The notes below the pieces were generated by a model. The model was given only the letters and a program-made list of their open reading frames with translations. It had not been told where the DNA came from and made no database searches. From NCBI GenBank assembly GCA_963742035.1, contig CAVUKH010000008.1, forward strand, positions 1-64,000: a stretch of DNA of 64,000 bases, read 5' to 3'. Made by a program: the position numbers and the translations under genes. Of this stretch, positions 26,382-37,596 are shown piece by piece. The stretch is from Bog-473 sp963742035. GTDB lineage: Bacteria; Actinomycetota; Acidimicrobiia; Acidimicrobiales; RAAP-2. Each line of letters starts with the position of its first letter. Position 1 is the stretch's first letter.

Positions 26382-27344
26382 TCATCCGGCCAGCAGGCCT
26401 TCGGCCGCCTCGTAGGGATCGAGCTCCCCGGCCGCCAGCGCCTTCACCGCAGTGGTGAACTCCTCCCCCGCCACCAGCTCGTCCACCGTGACCTCGGTGC
26501 GAGCCAGCAATACCCGGCGGAGCTCCTGGGCCACCCGGTCGGCGCGGCGGACGGCCAGCTGGCCCGAGCCCACCAGGTGGGCGCGGTGGCGGGCGACGGA
26601 CTGCCAGAGCTCGGTGACACCCTGGGCGCCCGTCGCCGTCGTCTCGACGATCTCGGGCCGCCAGGCTCCCGGGCGCGCCAGGTCGAGCATCTGCTCGAGA
26701 TCGCGCCGGGCCTCGTGCACGCCCGGCCGGTCCGCCTTGTTGATGACGAACACGTCCGCCACCTCGAGCAGTCCGGCCTTGCTGGCCTGCATGGAATCGC
26801 CCCACCCGGGAGTCACCACGACCACGGTCGTGTCGGCCGCCGATGCGATCTCCACCTCCATCTGACCCACCCCGACCGTCTCGACGATCACCACGCCCAA
26901 CCCCGCCGCGCCGAGGAGGCGGATGGCGTCGGGGACGGCGAGCGAGAGCCCACCGAGGTGCCCTCGCGTCGCCATCGACCGGATGAACACCGTCGGGTCG
27001 AGCGTGTGCTGGCCCATGCGTACGCGGTCCCCCAGAATCGCGCCGCCGCTGAAGGGCGACGTGGGGTCCACCGCCAACACGGCGACCTGCCCGATGGCCG
27101 CGCCCTCCGGCCAGCCACCCCGGACTGCCGTGATGAGGCCGTCGGTCAGCGTGGACTTGCCGGCCCCGGGTGCGCCCGTGAGGCCGACCGAATACGGGGC
27201 GTCCGAGCGGTAGGCGAGCCGCGCCACGGCCATCGCCCGCTCGCCGCCCCGCTCGACGTACGAGAGCAGCCGGGCCAGCGCGACGCGATCGCCCGCCGTG
27301 GCCCGGTCGAGCAGGGCCGCCGGGTCGCTCGGGAGCGCGCTCAC
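26382..27344 (-). CDS. meaB: Methylmalonyl-CoA mutase-associated GTPase MeaB
   Basis: 320 residues from a GTG overlapping the murA stop by four bases. P-loop GLTGAPGAGKSTLTDGLI, switch regions with VDPTSPFSGGAILGDRVRM and FIRSMATRGHLGGLS, Walker B-like VIVETVGVGQMEVEIA and the guanine motif NKAD are all standard for the MeaB/ArgK family. It guards and reloads the B12 cofactor of methylmalonyl-CoA mutase. The mutase itself is not in the window. Confidence 0.93.
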   Translation of the reverse strand: MSALPSDPAALLDRATAGDRVALARLLSYVERGGERAMAVARLAYRSDAPYSVGLTGAPGAGKSTLTDGLITAVRGGWPEGAAIGQVAVLAVDPTSPFSGGAILGDRVRMGQHTLDPTVFIRSMATRGHLGGLSLAVPDAIRLLGAAGLGVVIVETVGVGQMEVEIASAADTTVVVVTPGWGDSMQASKAGLLEVADVFVINKADRPGVHEARRDLEQMLDLARPGAWRPEIVETTATGAQGVTELWQSVARHRAHLVGSGQLAVRRADRVAQELRRVLLARTEVTVDELVAGEEFTTAVKALAAGELDPYEAAEGLLAG

Positions 27345-28603
27345 CGGCAGGTCACCGTGGCTCCGAGGGAGCGCAGCGCGCCGGCCAGGTCCTCGTAGCC
27401 TCGACGGATGTGGTGCGCACCGCTCACGACGGTCTCGCCCTCCGCCACCAGCCCGGCCAGCACGAGCGCCACGCCCGCCCGGATGTCGGGGGCACGGACC
27501 GGGGCGCCCGACAGGCGCGCGACGCCCCGCACGACGGCATGGTGGCCCTCGGTCCGGATGTCGGCCCCCATCCGGCGCAGCTCCTCCACGTAGCGGAAGC
27601 GCCCGGAGAAGAGGTTCTCGGTGAGGATCCCGACACCGTCGGACACCGTCAGCATCGCCACGAGCAGCGGGCTGTAGTCGGTCGCCACGCCCGGGTACGG
27701 GAGGGTCGCCACGTCGGCCGCGGCGAGCCGCCCCGTTGCGCTGACCCGCAGACCGGACGGGGACATGTCGGTGCTCACGCCCATCTGCTGGACCTTGCGC
27801 AGCAGCATCTCCATGTGCTCGGGCCGGGCGTCGGCGATGGTGACCTCGCCACCCGCCATACCCACCGCGGCGAGGAACGTGGCGGCCACCACCCGATCGG
27901 GCACGACCGCGTGCCGGGTGGGCCGCAGCGACTCCACCCCCTCGATCTCAATGCGGGACGTCCCGGCGCCGCGCACGACGGCCCCCATGTCGCAGAGCAT
28001 GGCGGCCAGGTCCGTCACCTCGGGCTCCTTCGCCGCGTTCTCGATCACCGTGGTGCCCTTGGCCAGCACGGCCGCCATGAGCAGGTTGTCCGTCGCCGTG
28101 TGGCTCGGGTACTCCAGCACGACGCGCGTGCCGACCAGGCGCCCCCCCGGCACCGTCCCCCGCACCTCGCCGTGGGACGACTCGAAACGCGCCCCCATGG
28201 CCCCGAGGCCGGTGAGGTGGAAGTCGATGGGCCGGTCACCGAAGTCGTCCCCGCCGGGCAGCGGCACCCGGACGGAGCCGCAACGGGCCAGGAGGAGGCC
28301 GAGGACGACGACCGAGGCCCGCATCCGCTCGAACAGCTCGAACGGTCCCGAGGGCACCAGCTCCCCCTCCGGCGGCGTCGTCACGCTCACATCCCCGTTG
28401 TCGAGGCGCTCGACCCGCGCCCCCATGGCCCGCAGGACCTCGGCCATGGTGTCGACGTCGGAGATGCGAGGGACGTTGGAGAGCACCGTGCGGCCTTCGG
28501 CGAGCAGGCAGGCCGCCATCAGCTTGAGTGCCGAATTCTTCGCACCACCTGCGCTGACGGTGCCCCGGAGCGGGCCACTGGGCTCGACGACGATCTGATC
28601 CAC
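27341..28603 (-). CDS. murA: UDP-GlcNAc 1-carboxyvinyltransferase MurA, Asp variant
   Basis: 420 residues from the GTG at 28603. EPSP-synthase fold with GGAKNSALKLMAACLLAEG at the start, then LPGGDDFGDRPIDFH and, in mid-chain, YPSHTATDNLLMAAVLAKGT. It makes the first committed peptidoglycan precursor from UDP-GlcNAc and phosphoenolpyruvate. In most bacteria the loop reads GGCxIG with the Cys that fosfomycin alkylates. Here residue 119 is Asp, as in Mycobacterium tuberculosis and Chlamydia, so intrinsic fosfomycin resistance is expected. It lies downstream of the atp operon, as is common in actinobacteria, and is coupled to meaB. Confidence 0.93.
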   Translation of the reverse strand: MDQIVVEPSGPLRGTVSAGGAKNSALKLMAACLLAEGRTVLSNVPRISDVDTMAEVLRAMGARVERLDNGDVSVTTPPEGELVPSGPFELFERMRASVVVLGLLLARCGSVRVPLPGGDDFGDRPIDFHLTGLGAMGARFESSHGEVRGTVPGGRLVGTRVVLEYPSHTATDNLLMAAVLAKGTTVIENAAKEPEVTDLAAMLCDMGAVVRGAGTSRIEIEGVESLRPTRHAVVPDRVVAATFLAAVGMAGGEVTIADARPEHMEMLLRKVQQMGVSTDMSPSGLRVSATGRLAAADVATLPYPGVATDYSPLLVAMLTVSDGVGILTENLFSGRFRYVEELRRMGADIRTEGHHAVVRGVARLSGAPVRAPDIRAGVALVLAGLVAEGETVVSGAHHIRRGYEDLAGALRSLGATVTCR

Positions 28604-28663
28604 GACCCCAAGTATCGCCGCTGGAGGCCCGGCCGAACGGCAAGCCACGATCCGTGACCAACT

Positions 28664-29671
28664 ATGGTCAAAGCCGTGGTGACGTCGCGTCAGGCCCCCG
28701 ACCGCAACCTCGCGATGGACCTTGTCCGGGTCACCGAGGCGGCCGCCATGGCGGCCAGCCGCTGGATGGGCCGGGGCGACAAGCTCGGTGCCGACGCCGC
28801 GGCGGTCGAGGCCATGCGGACCGTCCTGTCCAGCGTGCCGATGGACGGCATCGTCGTCATCGGCGAGGGTGAGAAGGACAACGCACCGATGCTCTTCAAC
28901 GGGGAGAAGATCGGTGACGGCACGCCCCCGCTGACCGACATCGCCGTCGACCCCATTGACGGCACCACGCTGACCGCCCAAGGGCGTGGCGGTGCCCTGG
29001 CCGTCATCGCCGTCGCCGAGCGGGGCGCCATGTTCGACCCCGGCCCCTGCGTCTACATGGAGAAGCTGGCCGTGGGGCCCCGCGCCAAGGGCGCCTGCGA
29101 CATCCGCCGGACGCCCACCGAGAACCTGCACGCGCTCTCCGAAGCCCTGGGGCGGCCCATCCGCGACCTGACGGCCGTGATTCTGGACCGGCCCCGCCAC
29201 GACGCCCTCGTCGCCGAGGTGCGCGCCACCGGGGCCCGCATCCGGCTGATCTCCGACGGCGACGTGGCGGGAGCAATCGCCACCGGGTGGCCGGGAGCGG
29301 GCACCGACATCCTCTTCGGCATCGGCGGCACGCCCGAGGGTGTCCTGGCCGCAGCCGCCCTCAAGTGCATGGGGGCGGAGATCCAGGGCCGGCTCTACCC
29401 GCGCAACGAAGAGGAGCGGGCGGCGGCCGCCGAAGCCGGGTACGCGCTCGACGCCGTGCTGACCACCGACGACCTGGTGCAGGGGAACAACTGCTTCTTC
29501 GCCGCCACCGGCATCACCGACGGCGAGCTGCTCCAGGGCGTGCAGTACCACGAGTTCGGGGCCACGACGCAGTCGCTGGTCATGCGCTCCAAGTCCGGCA
29601 CGTTGCGGAAGATCGACGCCAGCCACACGCTGGCCAAGTTGGCCGAGTTCAGCTCCATCTCGTTCGGCTGA
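28664..29671 (+). CDS. glpX: Fructose-1,6-bisphosphatase class II
   Basis: 335 residues. The metal-binding motifs of GlpX are clear: VIGEGEKDNAPML and DIAVDPIDGTTLTAQGRGG. Further along are ISDGDVAGAI and FGIGGTPEGVLAAAALKCMG. It removes the 1-phosphate of fructose-1,6-bisphosphate in gluconeogenesis; class II is the main or only form in most actinobacteria. It is divergent from murA (60 bp between starts) and convergent with atpC. Bases around its stop codon are part of a short repeat family. Confidence 0.95.
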   Translation: MVKAVVTSRQAPDRNLAMDLVRVTEAAAMAASRWMGRGDKLGADAAAVEAMRTVLSSVPMDGIVVIGEGEKDNAPMLFNGEKIGDGTPPLTDIAVDPIDGTTLTAQGRGGALAVIAVAERGAMFDPGPCVYMEKLAVGPRAKGACDIRRTPTENLHALSEALGRPIRDLTAVILDRPRHDALVAEVRATGARIRLISDGDVAGAIATGWPGAGTDILFGIGGTPEGVLAAAALKCMGAEIQGRLYPRNEEERAAAAEAGYALDAVLTTDDLVQGNNCFFAATGITDGELLQGVQYHEFGATTQSLVMRSKSGTLRKIDASHTLAKLAEFSSISFG

Positions 29672-29723
29672 CGCCGGTCTCGTTCGGCGGACGCCGTTCG
29701 GCGGACGCCGTTCGGCGGACACC
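29662..29723. repeat. 14-bp tandem repeat after glpX
   Basis: GTTCGGCGGACGCC occurs at 29682-29695 and 29696-29709, with a one-base variant at 29710-29723. A further copy at 29662-29675 (one base different) spans the last glpX codons and its stop. It looks like slippage that copied the gene end downstream. It sits between the convergent glpX and atpC genes. Confidence 0.7.
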
Positions 29724-29757
29724 GGGGCGGCGACCGGTCCGGCCGCCCGAAGTGGTC

Positions 29758-30263
29758 CTATGCGGCCGACTCGGTGGCCACGGCAATACGCAGCTCGGCG
29801 CGCACCAGGGCGCCCTCCGCCTCGGCCAGCTCCACGTCGACCTCGACGTCCTCGGACACCGGGCCGCGGCCGGCAGCCAGCTCGCCGACCCGCTGGGCCG
29901 CCCGCTCACGGGCCTGCTCGGCTCGGGGCACGTCGATCTCCGACGCCAGCTCCGCCACACCGGCGAGCACCGTCACCCGGGTCGACAGCCCGGGCAGGGG
30001 GCCGTCGCCCTCGGCCAGGCCCTCGGCCGCACCTGGGCTCGTGTCGACCTGCAGGAACCCGCCGTGCACCGCCAGGCGCACCAGCTCCCCCTCGGGCTGC
30101 TCCACCTTGACCTCGCAGTGCGTCACGTCGCCCACCAGGGGGGTGTGGCCGTCGAGGACGGTCAGGGCACCCTCGGAGGTGGCCAGCACAATGGAGGTGG
30201 CACCGCCGGCGTAGAGGGACTGTTCGGGCGTGACGATCTCCACGCCGAAGACACCGTCGGCCA

Positions 30264-30264
<1 letters not shown>
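29758..30264 (-). CDS. atpC: ATP synthase epsilon subunit
   Basis: 168 residues from a GTG overlapping the atpD stop (TAGTG). The N-terminal beta-barrel is typical: FGVEIVTPEQSLYAGGATSI, then DGHTPLVGDV and RLAVHGGFLQVD. A helical C-terminal part follows with EQARERAAQRVGELAAG. At 168 residues it is longer than the usual 130-140, through an acidic C-terminal extension. It is the last gene of the atp operon and part of the central stalk, where it limits ATP hydrolysis. Confidence 0.92.
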
Positions 30265-31718
<1,454 letters not shown>

Positions 31719-31722
31719 ACGG

Positions 31723-32628
31723 TCAAGCTCCCTTCGACTGGCGGAGCGCCTCGGCTCCGCCGACGATCTCCATGATCTCGGTGGTGATGGCGTCCTGACG
31801 GGCGCGGTTCATGACGCGGGTCAGGGTGCGGACGAGCTCGTCCGCGTTCTCGGTGGCGGCCGCCATGGCGCGCTGCTGGGCTGTGAAGAACGCGGCGGCA
31901 CCCTCGAGCAGTGCGGCGAAGATCTCCGCCTCGAGCGCACGGGGCGCCAGCTCGGCCAGCAGCTTCGCCGGCTCCGGCTCGAACTCGGTGTAGCCCTCGA
32001 GCGTCCCTTCCTCCTCGTAGACCACCCCCGCCTCCTCGGGCAGGGGAAGCGGCAGCATCTGCATGCGCTCGACGCGCTGGGTGCCGGCGGAGATGAAACG
32101 GGTGGACACCATCTGCACGAGGTCGATCTCGCCGGCGACGAACGGTGCCGCCACAACGGCCGCGATGTGCCGGGCGTCGCCGAACTCGGGGCGGTCGGCC
32201 AGGCCGACGAACGACTGCGCCACGTCGATGCCGCGAAAGCGGAGGTAGGAGGGGGCCTTCTTGCCGACGGACCACACCGTGACCTCGGTCCCGGCGGCCC
32301 GGTACTCGGCCACGGCGCGCTCGGTCAGGCGCAGCACGCCCGAGTTGTACGACCCGGCCAGGCCCCGGTCACCGGCGATGGCCAGGATCCCGACGTGGCG
32401 CGGGGACTCGGGCGTCCCGAGCAACGTCTTCGCCGCCATGGGATCGGCGGCCGCGGTGAGCCGCAGCACGCGCTCCATGCCCTCCCGGAAGGGGCGGTTG
32501 GCCGCAATGCGGTTCTGGGCGCGCACGATCCGCGAGGCGGCGATGAGCTCCATCGCCTTGGTGATCTTCCTCGTGGACTGCACGCTGCGGATCCGGCGCC
32601 GCAGGATGCGCTCTTGGCCTCCGGCCAT
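31723..32628 (-). CDS. atpG: ATP synthase gamma subunit
   Basis: 301 residues. The N-terminal coiled-coil helix LRRRIRSVQSTRKITKAMEL, the central Rossmann-like region with GDRGLAGSYNSGVLR, and the C-terminal helix ALLEGAAAFFTAQQRAMAAA with NARQDAITTEIMEIV are as expected. It is the rotor shaft of F1. It lies between atpA (3 bp) and atpD (4 bp). Confidence 0.95.
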   Translation of the reverse strand: MAGGQERILRRRIRSVQSTRKITKAMELIAASRIVRAQNRIAANRPFREGMERVLRLTAAADPMAAKTLLGTPESPRHVGILAIAGDRGLAGSYNSGVLRLTERAVAEYRAAGTEVTVWSVGKKAPSYLRFRGIDVAQSFVGLADRPEFGDARHIAAVVAAPFVAGEIDLVQMVSTRFISAGTQRVERMQMLPLPLPEEAGVVYEEEGTLEGYTEFEPEPAKLLAELAPRALEAEIFAALLEGAAAFFTAQQRAMAAATENADELVRTLTRVMNRARQDAITTEIMEIVGGAEALRQSKGA

Positions 32629-32631
32629 GCG

Positions 32632-34154
<1,523 letters not shown>

Positions 34155-34155
<1 letters not shown>

Positions 34156-35093
34156 CACTCTGCTCCCTCTGTCTGGTCCTGCGAACGCTGCCCCCGGCCG
34201 AACCCGGACGAATCCCAGCCCGTCGGCGTGAAGTGCTCTCGGAGTGCATCGATCCGGCCCCGTGCCGTGGCGTCCACCTGCAGGTCGCCGATGCGGATCA
34301 ACGCGCCACTCAGCAGTGACGCGTCCACCTCCACCTGCAACTCCACGGGCGCGCCGGCGAGGGTGCCGAGCGAATCGGTCAATTCGGTCCTCTGGGCGTC
34401 GTCGATCGGCGCCGCCGACCGCACCCGGGCGATGCGCCAACCCCGGGCCTGGGCGGCCGCTTCCACCAGGAAGTCCAGCGTCCCGACCATGTCCCGGGCC
34501 CGCCCGCCGGTGACGGCGTAGCGGGCCAGCGACAGGCTGGCGGCGGAGATCTTGCCCTCGAGCAGCTGCGTGACCAGCCCCCGGCGCGCCGCCACCTCCA
34601 GGTCGCGGTCGGTCAGGGCGGCGCGGAGGGCGGGCGTGGACTCCACGATGCGGGCGAACCGGAACAGGTCGTCTTCGAGTGATTCGAGCTCCGCGGTCGA
34701 CATGTCCTCGTGCACCGCGATGGCGAAGCCGCCGACGCGCTGGCGGGACTGCAACAGGCTCAGGCCGGGCTCCTCGTCCTGCCCTTCGGCCAGGTGGCGG
34801 ACCCGGGTGCTGACCCAGCCCAGCGCGTTGGGAACCTCGGGCGCGATGACCACGCCGCTGGCGAACGCGGCCAGCCGGCGGGCCTGGGGCGTGACCTTCC
34901 CGTCCAGCAGGTCGAGCACGACGGCCCGCCGGGCCGGGCCGGGCACGGCGGTGTCGGTCAGCGCGGCCCGCAACTGGGGGTTGGCCAGGACGAGCCGCTC
35001 AATCGCCTCGAGGTCGGCCGCCAGGCCGCCGAGCGCGTCCGGGCCGGCCGCCTCGACCACCGCCGCCGTGTAGCCCTGAAGCGTGGGGTTCAC
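34155..35093 (-). CDS. atpH: ATP synthase delta subunit, actinobacterial long form
   Basis: 312 residues, against about 180 in E. coli. The N-terminal helical OSCP domain appears twice. LEAIERLVLANPQLRAALTD with the PGPARRAVVLDLLDGK that follows is echoed about 120 residues later by LEDDLFRFARIVESTPALRA and RRGLVTQLLEGKISAASLSL. The C-terminal part carries IGDLQVDATARGRIDALREH. The duplicated form is known from Streptomyces. It anchors F1 to the b subunits. Four-base overlap with atpF. Confidence 0.92.
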
Positions 35094-35632
35094 TGCCTGG
35101 CCCCGGTCCCGGCGGCCGCGGCGCCACCGGCCGTGTCGGCCCGGAGCGCGGCGACGGCCTCGTCAATGAGGTCGTGGTGAGCCGCGGCGTCCACCTCACG
35201 GCCGATGACCCGCTCCACGACCTCCATCACGATCTCGCCCATGCGCGCCGCGGCCTCCTCGACGGCCCGCTGGCGGGCCAGGGCGATCTCGACGTCGGCG
35301 TTGCCCACAATGCGCTCGTAGTCGGTCTGTCCCTTGGCCTGGGCGTCGGTGCGCACCTGCTCCGCGGTGCGATTGGCGGTGGCGACGATCTCGCGGGCCT
35401 GGTGGCGCGCCTCCTCGAGCACGTTGCGGCGCTCGTCGTCGGCGGCCTCTGCGTCGGCGCGCGCCTTGTCGGCGGCCTCCAGGGACTCTCTGATCTTCTC
35501 CTGGCGCTCCTCCATCGCCTTGTTGATGGGAGGAAGCACCCATTTGTAGATGGCCAGGATCAGAATGATCGAGACGATCAGCTCAATGAAGAAGGTCCCA
35601 TTGGGCAAGAGGAAAATGCCTGCGGTGGTCAT
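35090..35632 (-). CDS. atpF: ATP synthase b subunit
   Basis: 180 residues. One N-terminal membrane span (FFIELIVSIILILAIYKWVL) is followed by a long charged helix (RQEKIRESLEAADKARADAE) that forms the peripheral-stalk coiled coil. It is separate from delta, unlike the fused mycobacterial b-delta. The stop overlaps the atpH start by four bases. Confidence 0.95.
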   Translation of the reverse strand: MTTAGIFLLPNGTFFIELIVSIILILAIYKWVLPPINKAMEERQEKIRESLEAADKARADAEAADDERRNVLEEARHQAREIVATANRTAEQVRTDAQAKGQTDYERIVGNADVEIALARQRAVEEAAARMGEIVMEVVERVIGREVDAAAHHDLIDEAVAALRADTAGGAAAAGTGARQ

Positions 35633-35686
35633 GGTGCTCTCAGTTTCCGGAGTGTCTCCGTGAGGGAGTCGGTGAGTTGGGTCGTG

Positions 35687-35962
35687 CTAGCCGGCGATGC
35701 TCTTGGCGGCGAAGACGTAGACGAACACCACCATGAACAGCAGGTTGATGAAGTACATGGCCTCCACCAGACCGACCGTCAGGAAGAAGTACTGACGGGC
35801 CTTGGCCTCAATCTCGGGCTGCCGTGCGATGGCCGCGATCGTCTGCGATCCGGCCAGGCCGTCGCCGACCGCGGCACCGATGGCGCCGCCGCCCAGCGCG
35901 AGGCCACCGCCGATGAGGGCGCCGGCGACACGTACCGCACCTTCAATGTCGTTTGTTGCCAT
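35687..35962 (-). CDS. atpE: ATP synthase c subunit
   Basis: 91 residues, two membrane helices joined by the polar loop ARQPEIEAKARQ. Helix 1 is Gly-rich (GGGLALGGGAIGAAVGDGLA) and helix 2 carries the ion-binding Glu in LVEAMYFINLLFM. It forms the rotor ring. GAGG-type ribosome site just upstream. Confidence 0.96.
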   Translation of the reverse strand: MATNDIEGAVRVAGALIGGGLALGGGAIGAAVGDGLAGSQTIAAIARQPEIEAKARQYFFLTVGLVEAMYFINLLFMVVFVYVFAAKSIAG

Positions 35963-36020
35963 GTTTCCTCTCCTTTGTCGAGATCGTTGCGTTCGAATGT
36001 TCCGCTGATCGCCCGGATCC

Positions 36021-36752
36021 TCAGTGCTGATCCCTGCTCATGCCCATACCGAGGTACATGATGGTCAGAAGGGCGAAAATGAAGGCCTGGATGGCGCCGA
36101 TGAAGAGCTCGTCGAACGGCTTCCAGACGAGGAGCCCGATCCACGACAGGTACGGCGGGATCAGGGCGACGATCACCGCGACCATCAGCACACCGGAGAA
36201 GATGTTGCCGAAGAGTCGGAAGGTCAGCGTGATCGGCTTGGTGATCTCCTCAATGATGTTGATCGGGGTGAGCGCGGCATAGGGCTGGGCGTAGTGCTTG
36301 AAGTAGCCGCCCCAACCGCGCGCCTTGACCGAGTTGTAGTGCACCAGGAAGAAGACGGTGAGGGCCAGGGCCAGCGGGAGGTTCACGTCGCCGGTCGGCG
36401 GCGCCAGGAAACCGGGGTCACCGCTCGGCACGAAGGCCAGCCAGTTGCAGATGAGGATGAAGAAGAAGACGGTCACACCCAGCCCCACGAAAGGGCGCCC
36501 CTCGGGGCCGATGGCCGAGTCGGCCAGGTCCGTGACCTGTTCGACCAGCGTCTCCCAGAAGAGCTGCAGCTTGCCGGGCACGCCCGACGTCACCTTGGCC
36601 CGCATGCGGAACCCGAACGCCAGCACGATGGCGGCCGCCAGCACCGTGGTCCAGACCACGTCCATGTAGATGGTCAGGCCGGCCACGTGGACCACACCAT
36701 GGTGATCGCCGATCGTGATGTTGCCACTGGCGAGCACGAAGCTGTTCTTCAT
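36021..36752 (-). CDS. atpB: ATP synthase a subunit
   Basis: 243 residues from the ATG at 36752, overlapping the upstream membrane-protein gene by four bases. Several membrane spans; the conserved stator helix ITLTFRLFGNIFSGVLMVAV carries the essential Arg, and QAFIFALLTIMYLGMGMS closes the chain. It conducts protons across the ring. Some 58 bp separate it from atpE. Confidence 0.95.
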   Translation of the reverse strand: MKNSFVLASGNITIGDHHGVVHVAGLTIYMDVVWTTVLAAAIVLAFGFRMRAKVTSGVPGKLQLFWETLVEQVTDLADSAIGPEGRPFVGLGVTVFFFILICNWLAFVPSGDPGFLAPPTGDVNLPLALALTVFFLVHYNSVKARGWGGYFKHYAQPYAALTPINIIEEITKPITLTFRLFGNIFSGVLMVAVIVALIPPYLSWIGLLVWKPFDELFIGAIQAFIFALLTIMYLGMGMSRDQH

Positions 36753-37168
36753 TGAATCCCCTGCGAAACGATGACGCGCCCCACGTTGACGACGAAGAGC
36801 AGTTGGAAGATGACGAGACCGGCCACCGCACCGATGCCGAGCGCGCCGTTGAGCAGCAGCAGGCCCACGCAGATCACGGTGATGACGCCGAGGCGCGTCA
36901 CGCTCTTGGTCCCGATGGCGCGCCGCAGCACCTTGTTGTTGGTCTCTCCGGACGTGTTGAGCTTGGCCACCCCGGCATCGAGGAAGCGGAAGTTGAGCAC
37001 GGCCATCGTGAGGCCGATGGCGAGGCCGAGCGCGGCCCACGGGACGGACAGGAGCAGGGCGATCAGAATGGCTGCGGCGCCCACAATGATGGCGGAGACG
37101 ATGGTGCGGCGCAGGACCTTGGCCAGCGCGTTGCCGCCCAGGCCCGAGAGCCCGTCGAGCATGTTCAT
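36749..37168 (-). CDS. AtpI-like ATP synthase accessory membrane protein
   Basis: 139 residues, four hydrophobic segments (IVSAIIVGAAAILIALLLSV; WAALGLAIGLTMAVLNFRFL; LGVITVICVGLLLLNGAL; AVAGLVIFQLLFVVNVGRV). Position directly before atpB and the four-span plan match the AtpI-like proteins that help assemble the c-ring or import Mg. Sequence identity in this family is low, so the assignment rests mostly on place and topology. Confidence 0.75.
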   Translation of the reverse strand: MNMLDGLSGLGGNALAKVLRRTIVSAIIVGAAAILIALLLSVPWAALGLAIGLTMAVLNFRFLDAGVAKLNTSGETNNKVLRRAIGTKSVTRLGVITVICVGLLLLNGALGIGAVAGLVIFQLLFVVNVGRVIVSQGIQ

Positions 37169-37178
37169 GGCCGGGCCC

Positions 37179-37412
37179 CTACAGGTAGGTGCGGATCTGC
37201 TTCACGACGCTCATGGTGGCCACGGCCAGGCCGAGCGCCAGGCCGACCAGCAAGAAGGCCGGCGCCGTGTGCAGCGCGTCGTCCACCAAGATCCCGAGCC
37301 CGAGGCCGATGCCCACGCAGACGGCGGCCGACAGCCCCATGCTCAGAAACGCCATGGCACCCGGCAGGGGCTTGGGCTCCTCTGACGGAGGGGACTCTTC
37401 CGGTGCGTTCAC
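37179..37412 (-). CDS. AtpZ-like small membrane protein
   Basis: 77 residues from a GTG. A Pro/Glu-rich start, then two spans (FLSMGLSAAVCVGIGLGLGI; APAFLLVGLALGLAVATMSV), ending with the basic KQIRTYL. This is the usual form of the AtpZ/F1Fo-gene-1-like proteins at the head of actinobacterial atp operons. It is the first gene of the atp operon, which probably starts in the 184 bp between it and wecA. Confidence 0.75.
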   Translation of the reverse strand: MNAPEESPPSEEPKPLPGAMAFLSMGLSAAVCVGIGLGLGILVDDALHTAPAFLLVGLALGLAVATMSVVKQIRTYL

Positions 37413-37596
37413 CCGAACGGGCGCGCACGTCGAGGCTCACTTGACCACGCATCCGACTGCTGACCCCTTATGCGGTGCGTGGCGCGCCGGAGTCCGTCGT
37501 CCGCGAAGCGGCCGGGGCGGCCGCATCGGACGAGGCGAGGTGGACGGGGTACACAGGCCTCATCATCGCATCCCGGCCCAGATGGCGTCCAAACGG

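Noticed and set aside
28604..29722. Extension of murA upstream to 29722
   Set aside because: It would overlap glpX on the other strand; MurA begins at the GTG at 28603 at the usual family position.
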